Source: Actinomycetospora sp. NBRC 106378 (GTDB lineage Bacteria; Actinomycetota; Actinomycetes; Mycobacteriales; Pseudonocardiaceae). From it: a stretch of 64,000 nucleotides of DNA. Numbering within the stretch: position 1 is the stretch's first letter; each line of letters begins with the position of its first letter. The notes under the pieces were generated by a model. That model was not told the DNA's origin. It did no database searches and was given only the letters and a program-made list of their open reading frames with translations. The stretch lies in contig NZ_BSTT01000003.1 in assembly GCF_030269685.1 (NCBI RefSeq), forward strand, positions 124,001 through 188,000, given 5' to 3'. Both the position numbers and the translations under genes were made by a program. Positions 29,440 through 39,858 of this stretch are shown one piece after another.

Positions 29440-30183
29440 GTGAGCTTCGACCTGCTGCCCGCCGTGGACGTCGTCGACGGCCAGGCCGTCCGCCTCGTCC
29501 AGGGCGAGGCGGGCACCGAGACCGGCTACGGCGACCCCCTCGACGCGGCCCGCGGCTGGGTCGACGACGGTGCGGAGTGGATCCATCTCGTCGACCTCGA
29601 CGCCGCGTTCCGTCGCGGCTCGAACGCCGAGCTGCTGGCCGCGCTCGTCGAGCAGGTCCCGATCAAGGTCGAGCTGTCCGGTGGGATCCGGGACGACGAC
29701 TCGTTGCGTCGGGCCCTCGACACCGGGTGCGCCCGGGTCAACATCGGCACGGCCGCGCTCGAGCACCCGGAGTGGTGCGCGAAGGCGATCGCGGAGTTCG
29801 GCGATCGCGTCGCCGTCGGGCTCGACGTCAAGATCCGGGACGGGGAGCACCGGCTCGCCGCCCGCGGCTGGGTGTCCGACGGCGGCGACCTGTGGGAGGT
29901 CCTCGCACGGCTCGACGCCGAGGGCTGCGCCCGGTACGTGGTGACCGACGTCGGCCGCGACGGCACGCTGACCGGCCCGAACACCGACCTGCTCACCGCC
30001 GTCTGCGCGCGGACCGACGCGCCCGTGGTGGCCAGCGGTGGGGTCGCGACCCTCGACGACGTGCGGGCGCTCGCCGCGCTGGCGCCGCAGGGGGTGGAGG
30101 GCGCGATCATCGGCAAGGCCCTCTACGCCGGGGCGTTCACGCTGCCCGAAGCGCTCGACGTCGCGGCGCGACCGGCTCAGTAG
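29440..30183 (+). CDS. priA: Bifunctional HisA/TrpF isomerase PriA
   Basis: GTG 29440; 247 residues. A (beta-alpha)8 barrel with the catalytic Asp pair: the first in [19 protein letters not shown], the second in [14 protein letters not shown]. Phosphate-binding Gly turns are [10 protein letters not shown] and VVASGGVAT. In actinobacteria this enzyme isomerises both ProFAR (histidine) and phosphoribosylanthranilate (tryptophan). No trpF gene is present in the trp cluster here, which supports the dual role. It is followed by hisF after nine bases, and the hisF -10 box overlaps its stop codon. Confidence 0.94.
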   Translation: MSFDLLPAVDVVDGQAVRLVQGEAGTETGYGDPLDAARGWVDDGAEWIHLVDLDAAFRRGSNAELLAALVEQVPIKVELSGGIRDDDSLRRALDTGCARVNIGTAALEHPEWCAKAIAEFGDRVAVGLDVKIRDGEHRLAARGWVSDGGDLWEVLARLDAEGCARYVVTDVGRDGTLTGPNTDLLTAVCARTDAPVVASGGVATLDDVRALAALAPQGVEGAIIGKALYAGAFTLPEALDVAARPAQ

Positions 30184-30186
30184 GCT
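30181..30186 (+). promoter_or_regulatory. -10 box of hisF, leaderless type
   Basis: TAGGCT, with its TAG being the priA stop codon, six bases before ATG 30193. Same hexamer and spacing as before hisH. Confidence 0.55.
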
Positions 30187-30192
30187 GTTCGC

Positions 30193-30966
30193 ATGGGTGT
30201 GGCCGTCCGTGTGATCCCGTGCCTGGACGTCGACGCCGGGCGCGTGGTCAAGGGCGTCAACTTCGTCGACCTCCGCGACGCCGGGGACCCGGTGGAGATG
30301 GCCCGGCTCTACGACGCGGAGGGCGCCGACGAGCTCACGTTCCTCGACGTCAGCGCGTCCTCCGGCGAACGGGAGACCACCTACGACGTGGTGCGCCGCA
30401 CCGCCGAGCAGGTGTTCATCCCGCTGACCGTCGGCGGGGGCGTGCGGACGAACTCCGACATCGACAAGCTGCTCCGCGCGGGCGCGGACAAGGTCGGCAT
30501 CAACACCGCCGCGATCGCCCGGCCGGAGTTCCTCGGCGAGGCGAGCCGCCGGTACGGCTCGCAGTGCATCGTGCTGTCGGTGGACGCCCGGCGGGTCCCG
30601 GCCGACGGGCAGCCGACGCCCTCCGGGTTCGAGGTGACGACGCACGGCGGTCGGCGCGGCACCGGGATCGACGCCCTCGAGTGGGCGCAGCGCGGGGCGG
30701 AGCTCGGGGTGGGCGAGATCCTGTTGAACTCGATGGACGCCGACGGCACCAAGAACGGGTTCGACCTGGAGATGCTGCGCCGGGTCCGGGCTCTCGTCGA
30801 CGTCCCGGTGATCGCGTCCGGGGGCGCCGGCGCCGTCGAGCACTTCGCCCCGGCGGTCGAGGCGGGTGCCGACGCCGTGCTCGCGGCGAGCGTGTTCCAC
30901 TTCGGGATGATGCGGATCGGCGAGGTCAAGGACGCCCTGCGGGAGTCCGGGGTGGAGGTCCGATGA
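30193..30966 (+). CDS. hisF: Imidazole glycerol phosphate synthase, cyclase subunit
   Basis: ATG 30193; 257 residues, standard length. Barrel motifs include [20 protein letters not shown] (with a catalytic Asp), [34 protein letters not shown] (the second catalytic Asp) and VIASGGAGA. With HisH it forms imidazole glycerol phosphate and AICAR from PRFAR and ammonia. The stop overlaps the hisI start by four bases. There is no impA gene between priA and hisF, unlike Mycobacterium. Confidence 0.97.
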   Translation: MGVAVRVIPCLDVDAGRVVKGVNFVDLRDAGDPVEMARLYDAEGADELTFLDVSASSGERETTYDVVRRTAEQVFIPLTVGGGVRTNSDIDKLLRAGADKVGINTAAIARPEFLGEASRRYGSQCIVLSVDARRVPADGQPTPSGFEVTTHGGRRGTGIDALEWAQRGAELGVGEILLNSMDADGTKNGFDLEMLRRVRALVDVPVIASGGAGAVEHFAPAVEAGADAVLAASVFHFGMMRIGEVKDALRESGVEVR

Positions 30967-31310
30967 CGGTGGCGCCGGACCTGAGCTCACGGGTGCGCTG
31001 GAACGCCGACGGGCTGGTGTGCGCCGTGGTGCAGCAGTACGACACCCGTGAGGTCCTCATGGTCGCGTGGATGTCGGACGAGGCCCTGACCCGCACCCTG
31101 GAGAGCCGGGAGGCCACCTACTGGTCCCGGTCCCGCCAGGAGCTGTGGATCAAGGGGGCGACCAGCGGCCACACGCAGGCCGTGCACGAGGTGCGGCTCG
31201 ACTGCGACGGCGACACCGTGCTGGTGCTGGTCGACCAGCAGGGCGCGGCCTGTCACACCGGCGACAGGACCTGCTTCGACGCCGACGTGCTGCTCGCCGA
31301 CGAGGGCTGA
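30963..31310 (+). CDS. hisI: Phosphoribosyl-AMP cyclohydrolase
   Basis: ATG 30963 inside the hisF stop; 115 residues, the monofunctional form without HisE. The zinc and magnesium sites are in [18 protein letters not shown] and the Cys pair [26 protein letters not shown] and [13 protein letters not shown] are family blocks. It opens the purine ring of phosphoribosyl-AMP. It ends the priA-hisF-hisI run; a hairpin follows and the next gene is convergent. Confidence 0.96.
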   Translation: MTVAPDLSSRVRWNADGLVCAVVQQYDTREVLMVAWMSDEALTRTLESREATYWSRSRQELWIKGATSGHTQAVHEVRLDCDGDTVLVLVDQQGAACHTGDRTCFDADVLLADEG

Positions 31311-31318
31311 GCGAGCAC

Positions 31319-31357
31319 GCCCGGCACGGTCACGAGTCGGGGTTCGTCGTGCCGGGC
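31319..31357. terminator. Hairpin between hisI and lysR-type gene
   Basis: GCCCGGCACG (31319-31328) pairs perfectly with CGTGCCGGGC (31348-31357) across a 19-base loop. It lies at the junction of convergent genes and extends into the last codons of the LysR gene. Confidence 0.65.
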
Positions 31358-32277
31358 CCGTGACCGGGTGCGGGCGCCCGGGCGGCGGCCGTGGCCCGCA
31401 GGGCGGTGACCGCCGCGCGGACCGCCGGGGTCTCCCGCTCGGAGCGCCAGACCGCGTCCACGGTGCGGGCGAGCACGGGCGTGGTGGTCAGCATGCGGAC
31501 CCCCGACGGCAGCACCGGGCGGGCCAGCCGCGGCACCATCGCGGCCAGCCCGGCCCCGGCCACGAGCTCGAGGTGGATCGCGAACCCGCAGACCCGACTC
31601 GTGACCCGCGGTTCCACGCCGGCCCGGCGCAGCGTGTCGAGCAGCCAGTCGTGGGCGCGCGAGCTGCGGGTGTCGGCGACCCACTCCAGGTCGGCGTCGG
31701 CGAGCTCGCCGAGGGCGACGTGGCCCCGCGACGCCAGGGGGTGCTCCCGGGGGAGCGCGAGGTCGAGGACGTCGTCGCAGAGCTGGGTGCGGCTGGTGCC
31801 CGGCGGTGAGGGCGAGGGCAGGCCCTCCCAGTTCTCGACCACGGCGAGGTCGAGGTCGCCGGCGAGCAGCGCGGGCATCGTCTCCTCGGCCTCCCCGTCG
31901 TCGAGCAGCACGGTGAGATCGGGGTGGGCGACCCGCAGCCGGGCGAGCGTGGCGGGCGCGAGGGCGTGCGCGGAGGTGGGGATCGCCCCGATCCGCAACG
32001 GGCCCACCACCTCCTCGTCGAGCCGGTCGAGGTCCCGCCGGGCCGCCGCCATCCGCTCCAGCAGGGCCGCCGCGTGCTCGGCGAGCACGAGCCCCGCCGG
32101 GGTCAGCCGGATGCCACGCCCGGCCGGCTCGGTCAGCCGGGTCCCGGCCTCGCGCTCGAGGGTCGCCAACTGCTGCGACACCGCCGACGGCGTGAGGTGC
32201 AGCGCGGTCGCGGCCCGCCCCACCGTGCGGTGCGTCGCGACCGCGTGGAGGGCCTGGAGACGGGCGATCCCGAACAT
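31330..32277 (-). CDS. LysR-family transcriptional regulator
   Basis: ATG 32277; 315 residues. The N-terminal winged helix is [20 protein letters not shown] then [18 protein letters not shown], the classic LysR pattern. From about residue 90 the two-lobed effector domain starts [17 protein letters not shown]. It is divergent from an EamA-family transporter gene, with a 72-bp shared region that contains the 12-bp palindrome TCCTGGCCAGGA. It is expected to control that transporter in response to a small molecule. The pair is inserted between hisI and trpE. Confidence 0.93.
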   Translation of the reverse strand: MFGIARLQALHAVATHRTVGRAATALHLTPSAVSQQLATLEREAGTRLTEPAGRGIRLTPAGLVLAEHAAALLERMAAARRDLDRLDEEVVGPLRIGAIPTSAHALAPATLARLRVAHPDLTVLLDDGEAEETMPALLAGDLDLAVVENWEGLPSPSPPGTSRTQLCDDVLDLALPREHPLASRGHVALGELADADLEWVADTRSSRAHDWLLDTLRRAGVEPRVTSRVCGFAIHLELVAGAGLAAMVPRLARPVLPSGVRMLTTTPVLARTVDAVWRSERETPAVRAAVTALRATAAARAPAPGHGPGTTNPDS

Positions 32278-32294
32278 GCAGGGGAGCTTACGGT

Positions 32295-32306
32295 TCCTGG
32301 CCAGGA
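32295..32306. promoter_or_regulatory. Palindrome in lysR / EamA divergent promoter
   Basis: TCCTGGCCAGGA, a perfect 12-bp palindrome between the divergent starts at 32277 and 32350. Position and symmetry fit a LysR-type binding site. Confidence 0.5.
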
Positions 32307-32349
32307 GAAGTCGCTGGTCCTGAACAGTGCGGCCGCGCAGGCTGGAGCC

Positions 32350-33312
32350 GTGGCCGTTCCCGACACCCTCGCGACCTCCACCCCCACCCGTCGTCGGGCG
32401 GTCGATCCGCGGCTCATGGCCGTCGTCGGCAGCCTCTGCATCGCCCTCTCGCCGATCCTCATCGCGCTCTCGGGCACCTCGCCGGGCACGGCGACGGTGT
32501 TCCGCTGCCTGCTCGCGCTGCCCGTGCTCGTCCCGCTCGCGCTGCTCGAGCGCCGGCGGACCCGGCGGACGCAGCTCGGGGCGGACCGGCTCGCCCGGCT
32601 CGGCCGTCCCTGGCTCGTCGTCGTCGGGGGCCTGCTGCTCGGGCTGGACATGACGCTGTGGACCGGCGCCATCCACGCCGTCGGCGCGGGGGTCTCGACG
32701 GTGCTCGTCAACGCGCAGGTGGTGATCCTGCCGCTGCTGGCGTTCCTCGTGCTCCGCGAGCGCATCCGGCTCTCGTTCCTGCTGACCGTGCCGGTGATGC
32801 TCCTCGGCGTCGCGCTCGCCGGCGGGCTGGTCGACAGCGACCCGTCCACCGCGCCGGACCCGGTGCTCGGCACCGTGCTCGCGCTCCTCGCGGCCGTCGC
32901 CTACGCGGGCTACCTGCTGTTCCTGCGGCTCGGGGCGGCGCCCGGGGAGAAGGCCGCGCCGGTCACGCTCGCGACGGCGGCCGCCGCGGTCAGCTCGTTC
33001 GTGCTCGGGTCGCTGTGGGAGGGCGTCGACCTGACGCCGGGCTGGACCGCGGTCGCCTGGCTGGCACTGCTCGCCGTCGTCGGGCAGTCGATCGGCTGGG
33101 TGCTCATCGCCGGTGGGATGGCCGCCCTGCCGTCGTCGACCGGGGCCTCGATCCTGCTGCTCCAGCCCGTCGGGGCGGTGCTGCTCGGCATGCTCGTCCT
33201 CGGCCAGTTCCCGACCGCCTGGCAGCTCGTCGGCTGCGCGGTGGTCATCGCGGCGGTCGCGATCGCGGTCCGACGGCGGGCGGAGCCCGCCCCGGAGGAG
33301 GCCGCCGCCTGA
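32350..33312 (+). CDS. EamA/DMT family exporter
   Basis: GTG 32350; 320 residues. Ten membrane helices in two five-helix halves are visible: the first from [19 protein letters not shown], the second from [20 protein letters not shown]. Motifs [21 protein letters not shown] and [25 protein letters not shown] match the EamA repeat ends. The family includes exporters of amino acids and metabolites (RhtA, YddG). Its position just before trpE and its LysR partner make an aromatic amino acid or derivative a possible cargo, which is inference only. Confidence 0.9.
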   Translation: MAVPDTLATSTPTRRRAVDPRLMAVVGSLCIALSPILIALSGTSPGTATVFRCLLALPVLVPLALLERRRTRRTQLGADRLARLGRPWLVVVGGLLLGLDMTLWTGAIHAVGAGVSTVLVNAQVVILPLLAFLVLRERIRLSFLLTVPVMLLGVALAGGLVDSDPSTAPDPVLGTVLALLAAVAYAGYLLFLRLGAAPGEKAAPVTLATAAAAVSSFVLGSLWEGVDLTPGWTAVAWLALLAVVGQSIGWVLIAGGMAALPSSTGASILLLQPVGAVLLGMLVLGQFPTAWQLVGCAVVIAAVAIAVRRRAEPAPEEAAA

Positions 33313-33331
33313 GAGTGTCGGACCCGGCGTC

Positions 33332-33337
33332 CACAAT
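33332..33337 (+). promoter_or_regulatory. -10 box of trpE, leaderless type
   Basis: CACAAT lies seven bases before the GTG at 33345. The ATG at 33336 overlaps this box and would then not be the start. No leader peptide or attenuator is seen. Confidence 0.45.
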
Positions 33338-33344
33338 GGGCGGC

Positions 33345-34913
33345 GTGTCCGTGACCGACCCGCCGACCACGCTCGGCGCCGTCCAGCCGAGCCGCGAGCA
33401 GTTCCACGAGCTCGCCGCCCACCACCGCGTGATCCCGGTGGTGCGCCGGCTGCTGGCCGACGACGAGACCCCGCTGGGCGTGTACCGCAAGCTCGCCGGC
33501 CGGCGCAGCGGGACGTTCCTGCTCGAGTCGGCCGCGAACGGCGAGTCGTGGTCGCGGTGGTCGTTCGTCGGCGCCCGCAGCGCCGCGGCCCTCACCGAGC
33601 GCGGCGGGCGGGCGCACTGGACCGGGACCCCGCCGGTCGGGCTGCCCGGGAACGAGGAGAACCCGCTCGACGCCCTGCGGGAGACCCTGGAGCGGCTGCG
33701 TACCGACCCGCTGCCGGGCCTGCCGCCGTTGACCGGCGGGCTGGTCGGCTACGTGGGCTACGACGCGGTCCGGCGCCTCGAGCGGCTCCCGGAGCTCGCG
33801 GAGGACGACCTCGAGATCCCCGAGCTGGTCATGCTGCTGGCCACCGATCTCGCGGCGCTCGACCACCACGAGGGCACCGTCACCCTCATCGCGAACGCCG
33901 TGAACTGGGACGACAGCCCCGAGCGGGCGGACGCGGCCTACGACGACGCCGTCGCCCGCCTCGACCGCATGACCGCCGAGCTGGGTGCCCCCGCCCCGTC
34001 CACCGTCGCGCAGTACGACCCGACGGTCGGGCGGACGCCGCAGGTCCGGCGCCGCTTCGACCGCGACGCCTACCTCGCGGCGGTGGAGACGGCCCAGGAG
34101 CGGATCCGGGCGGGCGACGCGTTCCAGGTGGTGGTGAGCCAACGGTTCGAGTCCGACACCGACGCCGACGCGCTCGACGTCTACCGGGTGCTGCGGGCCA
34201 CCAACCCGAGCCCCTACATGTACCTGCTGCGGCTGACCGACGCGGCGGACCGGCCGTTCGAGATCGTCGGCTCGAGCCCGGAGGCGCTCGTGACGGTCCG
34301 CGACGGGGTGGCCACCACCCACCCGATCGCGGGCACGCGCTGGCGCGGGACGGACGCCGAGGAGGACCTCCTGCTGGAGAAGGACCTCCTGGCCGACGAG
34401 AAGGAGCGCGCCGAGCACCTCATGCTCGTCGATCTCGGCCGCAACGACCTCGGCCGGGTCTGCGTCCCCGGCACCGTCAAGGTCCACCGCTTCTTCGACA
34501 TCGAGCGCTACAGCCACGTGATGCACCTGGTGTCCACCGTCAGCGGCCGCCTGCGCGACGACCGCAGCGCCTTCGACGCCGTCGCGGCGTGCTTCCCGGC
34601 GGGCACCCTGTCCGGGGCGCCCAAGCCGAAGGCCATGGAGATCATCGAGGAGCTCGAACCGACCCGGCGCGGGCTCTACGGCGGGATCGTCGGCTACCTC
34701 GACTTCGCGGGCGACGCCGACACCGCCATCGCCATCCGCACGGGGCTGCTGCGCGACGGCGTCGCCCACGTGCAGGCGGGCGGCGGCATCGTCGCCGACT
34801 CCGACCCGGTCGCCGAGGACACCGAGGCGTCGAACAAGGCCCGGGCGGTGCTCGCGGCCGTCGCGACGGCCGCGACGCTGCGCGCCCCCGAGCCCGGTCG
34901 GACCGCCCCGTGA
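33345..34913 (+). CDS. trpE: Anthranilate synthase component I
   Basis: GTG 33345 preferred for a leaderless message, ATG 33336 possible; about 522 residues. The tryptophan feedback site is marked by [19 protein letters not shown]. The chorismate-binding domain has [42 protein letters not shown] and [10 protein letters not shown]. With a glutaminase (trpG, not here) it makes anthranilate from chorismate in the cytosol. Its stop overlaps the next membrane gene by four bases. It opens the trp unit of this window; trpD is not present. Confidence 0.95.
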   Translation: MSVTDPPTTLGAVQPSREQFHELAAHHRVIPVVRRLLADDETPLGVYRKLAGRRSGTFLLESAANGESWSRWSFVGARSAAALTERGGRAHWTGTPPVGLPGNEENPLDALRETLERLRTDPLPGLPPLTGGLVGYVGYDAVRRLERLPELAEDDLEIPELVMLLATDLAALDHHEGTVTLIANAVNWDDSPERADAAYDDAVARLDRMTAELGAPAPSTVAQYDPTVGRTPQVRRRFDRDAYLAAVETAQERIRAGDAFQVVVSQRFESDTDADALDVYRVLRATNPSPYMYLLRLTDAADRPFEIVGSSPEALVTVRDGVATTHPIAGTRWRGTDAEEDLLLEKDLLADEKERAEHLMLVDLGRNDLGRVCVPGTVKVHRFFDIERYSHVMHLVSTVSGRLRDDRSAFDAVAACFPAGTLSGAPKPKAMEIIEELEPTRRGLYGGIVGYLDFAGDADTAIAIRTGLLRDGVAHVQAGGGIVADSDPVAEDTEASNKARAVLAAVATAATLRAPEPGRTAP

Positions 34914-35530
34914 GGGGCCCGCGCCTGCTCGGTCTCGCGGTGGTCGGGCTGCTGCTCGCCGCCGTGACCCTGTGGGGGGCGTCCCGCGGCACCTGGCTGA
35001 CGGCGACCTGGGACGTGCCGCTGCGGGGGCGGGTGGTCGTCACGGCCACCGGGGCCGACGCCGAGCCCGTGCTCGTCCCGTGGGCCCTGCTCGCCCTCGC
35101 CGCGATCGGCGGGCTGCTCGCGACGTCGGGGTGGGGGCGGCGCGCAGTGGGCGCGGTCGTCGGGATCGCGGGACTGTGGGCGCTGCTCCGCTCGCTGTCG
35201 GGGCTCGCCGCGCCCGCGCCGGACGCCCTGCCCGCGGCCGCCCGCCAGGCGGGCCGCGCGGTCGGCGTGGAGGCCTCCGTGGTGTGGCCGCTGCTCGGCG
35301 GCGTCGGCGGGCTCCTGCTGATCGGCGTCGGCCTGCTCGTGGCGCTGCGGGGTGCGGCGATGCCGCGCCTCGGGGCCCGGTACGACGCTCCCGGTGACGA
35401 CCGCCGCCGCCGGGACGACGACGAGGAGCGCTCCCTGTGGGAGGCGCTCGACGCCGGGGACGATCCCACGGCGCGTCCGCAGAGCCCGACACCGAGGGCA
35501 CCGGACGGAACCGACGGGACCGGGAGTTAA
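34910..35530 (+). CDS. Trp-operon-associated membrane protein (TIGR02234-like)
   Basis: GTG start inside the trpE stop; 206 residues. Four membrane helices: near residues 6-22, 48-64, 71-88 and 124-145. A cytoplasmic acidic and basic tail ([20 protein letters not shown]) ends the protein. Position between trpE and trpC and the four-helix layout match the conserved actinobacterial trp-operon protein (Rv1610-like). Its function is unknown; a role in tryptophan transport or regulation has been guessed for the family. Confidence 0.88.
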   Translation: MRGPRLLGLAVVGLLLAAVTLWGASRGTWLTATWDVPLRGRVVVTATGADAEPVLVPWALLALAAIGGLLATSGWGRRAVGAVVGIAGLWALLRSLSGLAAPAPDALPAAARQAGRAVGVEASVVWPLLGGVGGLLLIGVGLLVALRGAAMPRLGARYDAPGDDRRRRDDDEERSLWEALDAGDDPTARPQSPTPRAPDGTDGTGS

Positions 35531-35552
35531 ACTTCCGGTGTACTCGCCAGGG

Positions 35553-35580
35553 ACCGGATCCGGTGCCCCGCATGTGCGGG
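35553..35580. promoter_or_regulatory. Two adjacent hairpins upstream of trpC
   Basis: Palindrome ACCGGATCCGGT (35553-35564) is followed by CCCGCA-TG-TGCGGG (35567-35580). Both lie in the 94-bp gap before trpC. They could be a processing site, an attenuating structure or a terminator. No Trp-rich leader frame was found. Confidence 0.4.
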
Positions 35581-35624
35581 AGACCGGCTCGATCGAGAGC
35601 CCGAAGGATGGGGGCAGCACCCGC

Positions 35625-36434
35625 GTGAGCGTCCTGGAGCAGATCCTCGAGGGGGTCCGGGCCGACCTCGCCGCCCGCGAGGCCGCCGTTCCCTTCGACG
35701 AGGTCAAGGCGGCGGCCGCCGCCGCGCCGCCCGCCAAGGACGCGCTCGCGGCCCTGCAGGGGCAGGGCATCGGGGTGATCGCCGAGGTCAAGCGGGCGTC
35801 GCCCTCGCGCGGCCACATGGTCGACATCCCCGACCCGGCCAAGCTCGCCCGCCAGTACGTGGAGGGCGGCGCGCGCATCATCAGCGTGCTCACCGAGCAG
35901 CACTACTTCGAGGGGTCGCTGACCGACCTCGACGAGGTGCGCGCCGCGGTGGACATCCCGGTGCTGCGTAAGGACTTCGTCGTCGGCACCTACCAGGTGC
36001 ACGAGGCGCGCGCCCATGGCGCGGACCTGGTGCTGCTGATGTGCTCGGTGCTCGAGCAGAACGCCCTCGACGCGCTGGTCGACCGGGTGCACTCGCTGGG
36101 CATGACGGCCCTCGTCGAGATCCACGACGAGATCGAGGCGGACATGGCGCTGCAGGCGGGCGCGAAGCTCGTCGGCATCAACGCGCGCAACCTCCGCACG
36201 CTCGACGTCGACCGCGAGGTGTTCAGCCGGCTCGCCCCGGGCCTGCCCGGCGAGGTGCTGCGCGTCGCGGAGTCCGGCGTGCGCGGCCCCGGCGACCTCA
36301 TGACCTACGCGGGCCTCGGCGCCGACGCGGTGCTGGTCGGCGAGTCCATGGCCACCGCCGAGGACCCGCGGGCCGCCGTGCGCCAGCTGGTCACCGCCGG
36401 GTCGCACCCCGCCTGCCCCAAGCCCGCGCGATGA
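35625..36434 (+). CDS. trpC: Indole-3-glycerol phosphate synthase
   Basis: GTG 35625; 269 residues. Catalytic segments of the barrel: [13 protein letters not shown] (catalytic Lys), [13 protein letters not shown] (Lys) and [15 protein letters not shown], then VAESGV. It turns carboxyphenylamino-deoxyribulose phosphate into indole glycerol phosphate with loss of CO2. The monofunctional form fits the PriA arrangement, since TrpF activity is not fused. The stop overlaps the trpB ATG by four bases. Confidence 0.96.
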   Translation: MSVLEQILEGVRADLAAREAAVPFDEVKAAAAAAPPAKDALAALQGQGIGVIAEVKRASPSRGHMVDIPDPAKLARQYVEGGARIISVLTEQHYFEGSLTDLDEVRAAVDIPVLRKDFVVGTYQVHEARAHGADLVLLMCSVLEQNALDALVDRVHSLGMTALVEIHDEIEADMALQAGAKLVGINARNLRTLDVDREVFSRLAPGLPGEVLRVAESGVRGPGDLMTYAGLGADAVLVGESMATAEDPRAAVRQLVTAGSHPACPKPAR

Positions 36435-37726
36435 CGGCGCTCCCCACCGCCGGCGACGGGCTCGCCGACCACGGGCACGACCCCGACGGCGGCGGCCACT
36501 TCGGCCGCTTCGGTGGCCGGTACATGCCCGAGGCCCTGATCGCCGCCGTCGACGAGGTCGCCGCGGCGTACGAGAAGGCCCGCCACGACCCGGAGTTCCT
36601 CACCGAGCTCGACCGGCTGCAGCGGGACTACGCCGGGCGGCCCTCGCCCGTCACCGAGGCCCGGCGGCTCTCCGAGCACGCGGGCGGCGCGACGATCCTG
36701 CTCAAGCGCGAGGACCTCAACCACACCGGGTCGCACAAGATCAACAATGTGCTCGGCCAGGCCCTCCTCACCGTGCGGATGGGCAAGACCCGCGTGATCG
36801 CGGAGACCGGCGCGGGCCAGCACGGCGTCGCGACCGCGACCGCCGCGGCCCTGCTGGGCCTCGAGTGCGTCGTGTACATGGGCGAGGTCGACACCGAGCG
36901 CCAGGCGCTGAATGTGGCCCGCATGCGGCTCCTCGGCGCCGAGGTCGTGCCGGTGACCACCGGGTCGCGCACGCTCAAGGACGCGCTCAACGAGGCCTAC
37001 CGCGACTGGGTCTCCTCGGTGGAGCACACCCACTACGTGCTCGGCACGGCCGCCGGCCCGCACCCGTTCCCGATGATGGTGCGCGACTTCCACCGCGTCA
37101 TCGGGCTCGAGGCGCGCGCGCAGGTGCTGGCGAGCCACGGGACGCTGCCCGACGCCGTCCTGGCCTGCGTCGGCGGCGGCTCGAACGCGATCGGCATCTT
37201 CCACCCGTTCCTCGACGACGCGGGCGTCCGGCTCGTCGGGTGCGAGGCCGCGGGCGACGGGGTCGACACCGGCCGCCACGCCGCCTCGATCACCGGCGGC
37301 TCGCCCGGGGCGTTGCACGGGGCGCTCACCTTCGTGCTGCAGGACGACGACGGGCAGACCGTCGAGTCGCACTCGATCTCGGCGGGACTCGACTACCCGG
37401 GCGTCGGACCGGAGCACTCGTACCTCGCCGAGATCGGCCGCGCGGAGTACGTCGCGGTCACCGACACCGAGGCGATGGACGCGTTCCGGCTGCTCTGCCG
37501 CACCGAGGGGATCATCCCGGCCATCGAGTCCGCCCACGCGATCGCCGGCGCCCTGCGCCTCGGACGCGAGCTCGGTCCGGACGCGACCCTGCTGGTGAAC
37601 CTCTCCGGCCGCGGCGACAAGGACGTGGAGACCGCCGCCCGCTGGTTCGAGGTCGTCGACCCGGCGGCACTCCCGACGACCGAGCCCGTGCCCGACGACG
37701 CCGCGGCGGGGGAGCGGGAACTGTGA
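36431..37726 (+). CDS. trpB: Tryptophan synthase beta chain
   Basis: ATG 36431 inside the trpC stop; 431 residues. The PLP lysine is in [14 protein letters not shown], and the phosphate-binding loop is [20 protein letters not shown] and [13 protein letters not shown] are family blocks. It condenses indole with serine to tryptophan, in complex with TrpA. A non-catalytic N-terminal stretch (about 20 residues) and a Pro/Glu-rich tail extend the core. Overlaps trpA by four bases. A TrpB1-type sequence by length and motifs. Confidence 0.97.
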   Translation: MTALPTAGDGLADHGHDPDGGGHFGRFGGRYMPEALIAAVDEVAAAYEKARHDPEFLTELDRLQRDYAGRPSPVTEARRLSEHAGGATILLKREDLNHTGSHKINNVLGQALLTVRMGKTRVIAETGAGQHGVATATAAALLGLECVVYMGEVDTERQALNVARMRLLGAEVVPVTTGSRTLKDALNEAYRDWVSSVEHTHYVLGTAAGPHPFPMMVRDFHRVIGLEARAQVLASHGTLPDAVLACVGGGSNAIGIFHPFLDDAGVRLVGCEAAGDGVDTGRHAASITGGSPGALHGALTFVLQDDDGQTVESHSISAGLDYPGVGPEHSYLAEIGRAEYVAVTDTEAMDAFRLLCRTEGIIPAIESAHAIAGALRLGRELGPDATLLVNLSGRGDKDVETAARWFEVVDPAALPTTEPVPDDAAAGEREL

Positions 37727-38541
37727 GCGGAGCCGCCACGGGCACCGGGCTCACGGTGCTCGACGAGGTCTTCGCCACCGCCCGCGCCGAGGGGCGCGCC
37801 GCCCTCATCGGCTACCTGCCGACCGGATACCCGACGGTGGCGGGCTCGAAGGGACTGCTCGCGCAGACCCTCGACGCGGGCGCCGACCTCGTCGAGATCG
37901 GGCTCCCGTACTCCGACCCGGTGCTCGACGGCCCGGTCATCCAGCACGCGGTGGAGACCGCGCTGCGCGGCGGCGTCCGGACCAAGGACACCCTCGAGGT
38001 GGTCGAGTCCGTGGCCGCCCGTGGAGGCCGCGCCGTCGTCATGACCTACTGGAACCCGATCCTGCGCTACGGCGTCGAGGCCTTCGCCCGCGACCTCGCG
38101 GCCGCCGGCGGACTGGGCCTCATCACGCCGGACCTCGTGCCCGACGAGGCCGCGGGCTGGCTGGACGCCGCCGAGCGCCACGGCCTCGGCCGGACGTTCC
38201 TCGTGGCCCCCTCGTCCACCGAGGAACGCCTCCGCTCGACGACCGCCGCGACCCGCGGGTTCGTCTACGCGGCGTCGACGATGGGCGTGACCGGGGCGCG
38301 GGACGCGGTGTCGGACACCGCCCCGGCGCTCGTCGAGCGCACCCGCCGGCACACCGACCTGCCGATCGGCGTGGGGCTCGGCGTGCGCTCGGGTGCGCAG
38401 GCGGGCGAGGTCGCGCAGTTCGCGGACGGCGTGATCGTGGGCTCCGCGCTCGTGTCCGCGGCCGAGCACGGCCGGGCCGCCGTGGCGCGCCTCGCGAGCG
38501 AGCTGGCCGCGGGCGTCCGGGGCAACCACACCGGCCGCTGA
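37723..38541 (+). CDS. trpA: Tryptophan synthase alpha chain
   Basis: GTG 37723 inside the trpB stop; 272 residues. The catalytic Glu and Asp are in [18 protein letters not shown]. The phosphate-binding end has [12 protein letters not shown] and [22 protein letters not shown] is the loop that closes over the active site. It cleaves indole glycerol phosphate and channels indole to TrpB. It is the last trp gene here; lgt follows after 61 bp with its own -10 box. Confidence 0.97.
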   Translation: MSGAATGTGLTVLDEVFATARAEGRAALIGYLPTGYPTVAGSKGLLAQTLDAGADLVEIGLPYSDPVLDGPVIQHAVETALRGGVRTKDTLEVVESVAARGGRAVVMTYWNPILRYGVEAFARDLAAAGGLGLITPDLVPDEAAGWLDAAERHGLGRTFLVAPSSTEERLRSTTAATRGFVYAASTMGVTGARDAVSDTAPALVERTRRHTDLPIGVGLGVRSGAQAGEVAQFADGVIVGSALVSAAEHGRAAVARLASELAAGVRGNHTGR

Positions 38542-38589
38542 GGGCGTCGGGCCCGCCCCCGCCTCACGGACGGTGTCGGGGGTGACCGA

Positions 38590-38595
38590 TAGCGT
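38590..38595 (+). promoter_or_regulatory. -10 box of lgt
   Basis: TAGCGT lies seven bases before GTG 38603, the same leaderless spacing seen at other starts in the window. Confidence 0.45.
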
Positions 38596-38602
38596 GAGCG
38601 CC

Positions 38603-39715
38603 GTGCTCGCCTCCCTGCCGCTGACCATCCCCAGCCCGCCCCAGGGCGTCTGGCAGCTCGGTCCGATCCCGCTGCGCGCGTACGCGCTGTGCATCATCGC
38701 GGGGATCGTCGTGGCGGTGTGGCTGACCGAGCGCCGGTTCGCCGCCCGCGGCGGGGCGCCCGGGTTCGTGATCGACGTCGCGGTCTGGGCCGTCCCGTTC
38801 GGGCTGGTCGGGGGCCGCCTCTACCACCTCGCCACCGACTGGCGGACCTACTTCGGCCCGGGGGGCGACCCGGTCGCCGCGCTCTACGTCTGGAACGGCG
38901 GGCTCGGCATCTGGGGCGCCATCGCGCTCGGCGCGATCGGCGCGTGGATCGCCTGCCGCCGGCGGGGGGTGCCGCTCACCGCCTTCGCCGACGCCGCCGC
39001 CCCGGGGATCGTGCTGGCGCAGGCCGTCGGCCGGCTCGGGAACTACTTCAACCAGGAGCTCTACGGCGCCCCGACCACGCTGCCGTGGGGTCTGGAGATC
39101 TACCGGCGGATCGACCCGGGCACGGGCGCGGTCGACAACCTCACCGGGGTGGCGGTCGACCGCACCCCGGTCGAGATCGTGCAGCCCACGTTCCTCTACG
39201 AGCTGATCTGGAACGTCGCGGTCGCGGTCCTCGTGATCTGGGCCGACCGTCGCTTCACGCTCTCCCGCGGGCGCGCCTTCGCCCTCTACGTCGCCGGCTA
39301 CACCCTCGGCCGGTTCTGGATCGAGATGCTGCGCACCGACCCCGCGCTCACGCGCGTCGAGGGCGTACGGGTGAACGTGATCGTCGCGGCCGTGCTGTGC
39401 CTCGCCGCCCTGCTCTACCTCGCGCTCGCCCGTGGGCCGCGCGAGGACCTGTCGGCCTCGATGGACCCGGACCCGACCGGTTCGTCCGGGGGCGGCACGG
39501 GTAAGCCCGGTCTCGTGACTCCCAGGGACGACGAGAACGACGACGCACGGGCGGCCCGGGCGGCGCGGGACGAGGCCGCAGGGCCGGACCGCGACGACAC
39601 CGACACCCACCACGGTGCCTCCGAGCCCTCGGGCGTCGACGCCGAGCCCGAGGGCGCCCAGCCCGAGGAGGAGGCCGCGGCCGCCCCGCCGTCCTCCGCG
39701 CACGGGTCCGCCTGA
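38603..39715 (+). CDS. lgt: Prolipoprotein diacylglyceryl transferase
   Basis: GTG 38603 chosen on the leaderless -10 spacing; GTG codons at 38573, 38582 and 38594 are alternatives. 370 residues. Seven membrane helices are expected. The signature GGRLYHLATDW and the Lgt motif GRLGNYFNQELYG carry the essential Arg and Asn. IEMLRTDPAL is the late conserved block. It adds diacylglycerol to the Cys of lipoprotein precursors at the outer face. A hydrophilic acidic tail of about 90 residues is an actinobacterial extra. The TctC lipoprotein at 56556 would be one of its substrates. Confidence 0.96.
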   Translation: MLASLPLTIPSPPQGVWQLGPIPLRAYALCIIAGIVVAVWLTERRFAARGGAPGFVIDVAVWAVPFGLVGGRLYHLATDWRTYFGPGGDPVAALYVWNGGLGIWGAIALGAIGAWIACRRRGVPLTAFADAAAPGIVLAQAVGRLGNYFNQELYGAPTTLPWGLEIYRRIDPGTGAVDNLTGVAVDRTPVEIVQPTFLYELIWNVAVAVLVIWADRRFTLSRGRAFALYVAGYTLGRFWIEMLRTDPALTRVEGVRVNVIVAAVLCLAALLYLALARGPREDLSASMDPDPTGSSGGGTGKPGLVTPRDDENDDARAARAARDEAAGPDRDDTDTHHGASEPSGVDAEPEGAQPEEEAAAAPPSSAHGSA

Positions 39716-39765
39716 GCGAGGTCCCCGCGGGGTCCGCGCACCCCGCCGTCGCCCGTTCTCCGGGC

Positions 39766-39858
39766 TAGACTCTTCCCGGGCCACCGTCGTCCCGGATCCC
39801 CACCATCCGGCTCGCGACGACCGCGGGGCCGCCTGCCCGTCACTGCGGACGACGGGCA
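39766..39858 (+). promoter_or_regulatory. gltB promoter and leader hairpin
   Basis: A -10 box TAGACT at 39766-39771 would give a leader of about 110 bases before GTG 39890. In the leader, TGCCCGTC (39834-39841) pairs with GACGGGCA (39851-39858) across nine bases. GGGAGG follows as the SD. Whether the stem is regulatory is unknown. Confidence 0.45.

Noticed and set aside
35531..35624. Tryptophan attenuator with leader peptide before trpC
   Set aside because: Hairpins are present, but no short frame with adjacent Trp codons was found, and the gap lies after trpE, not before it.
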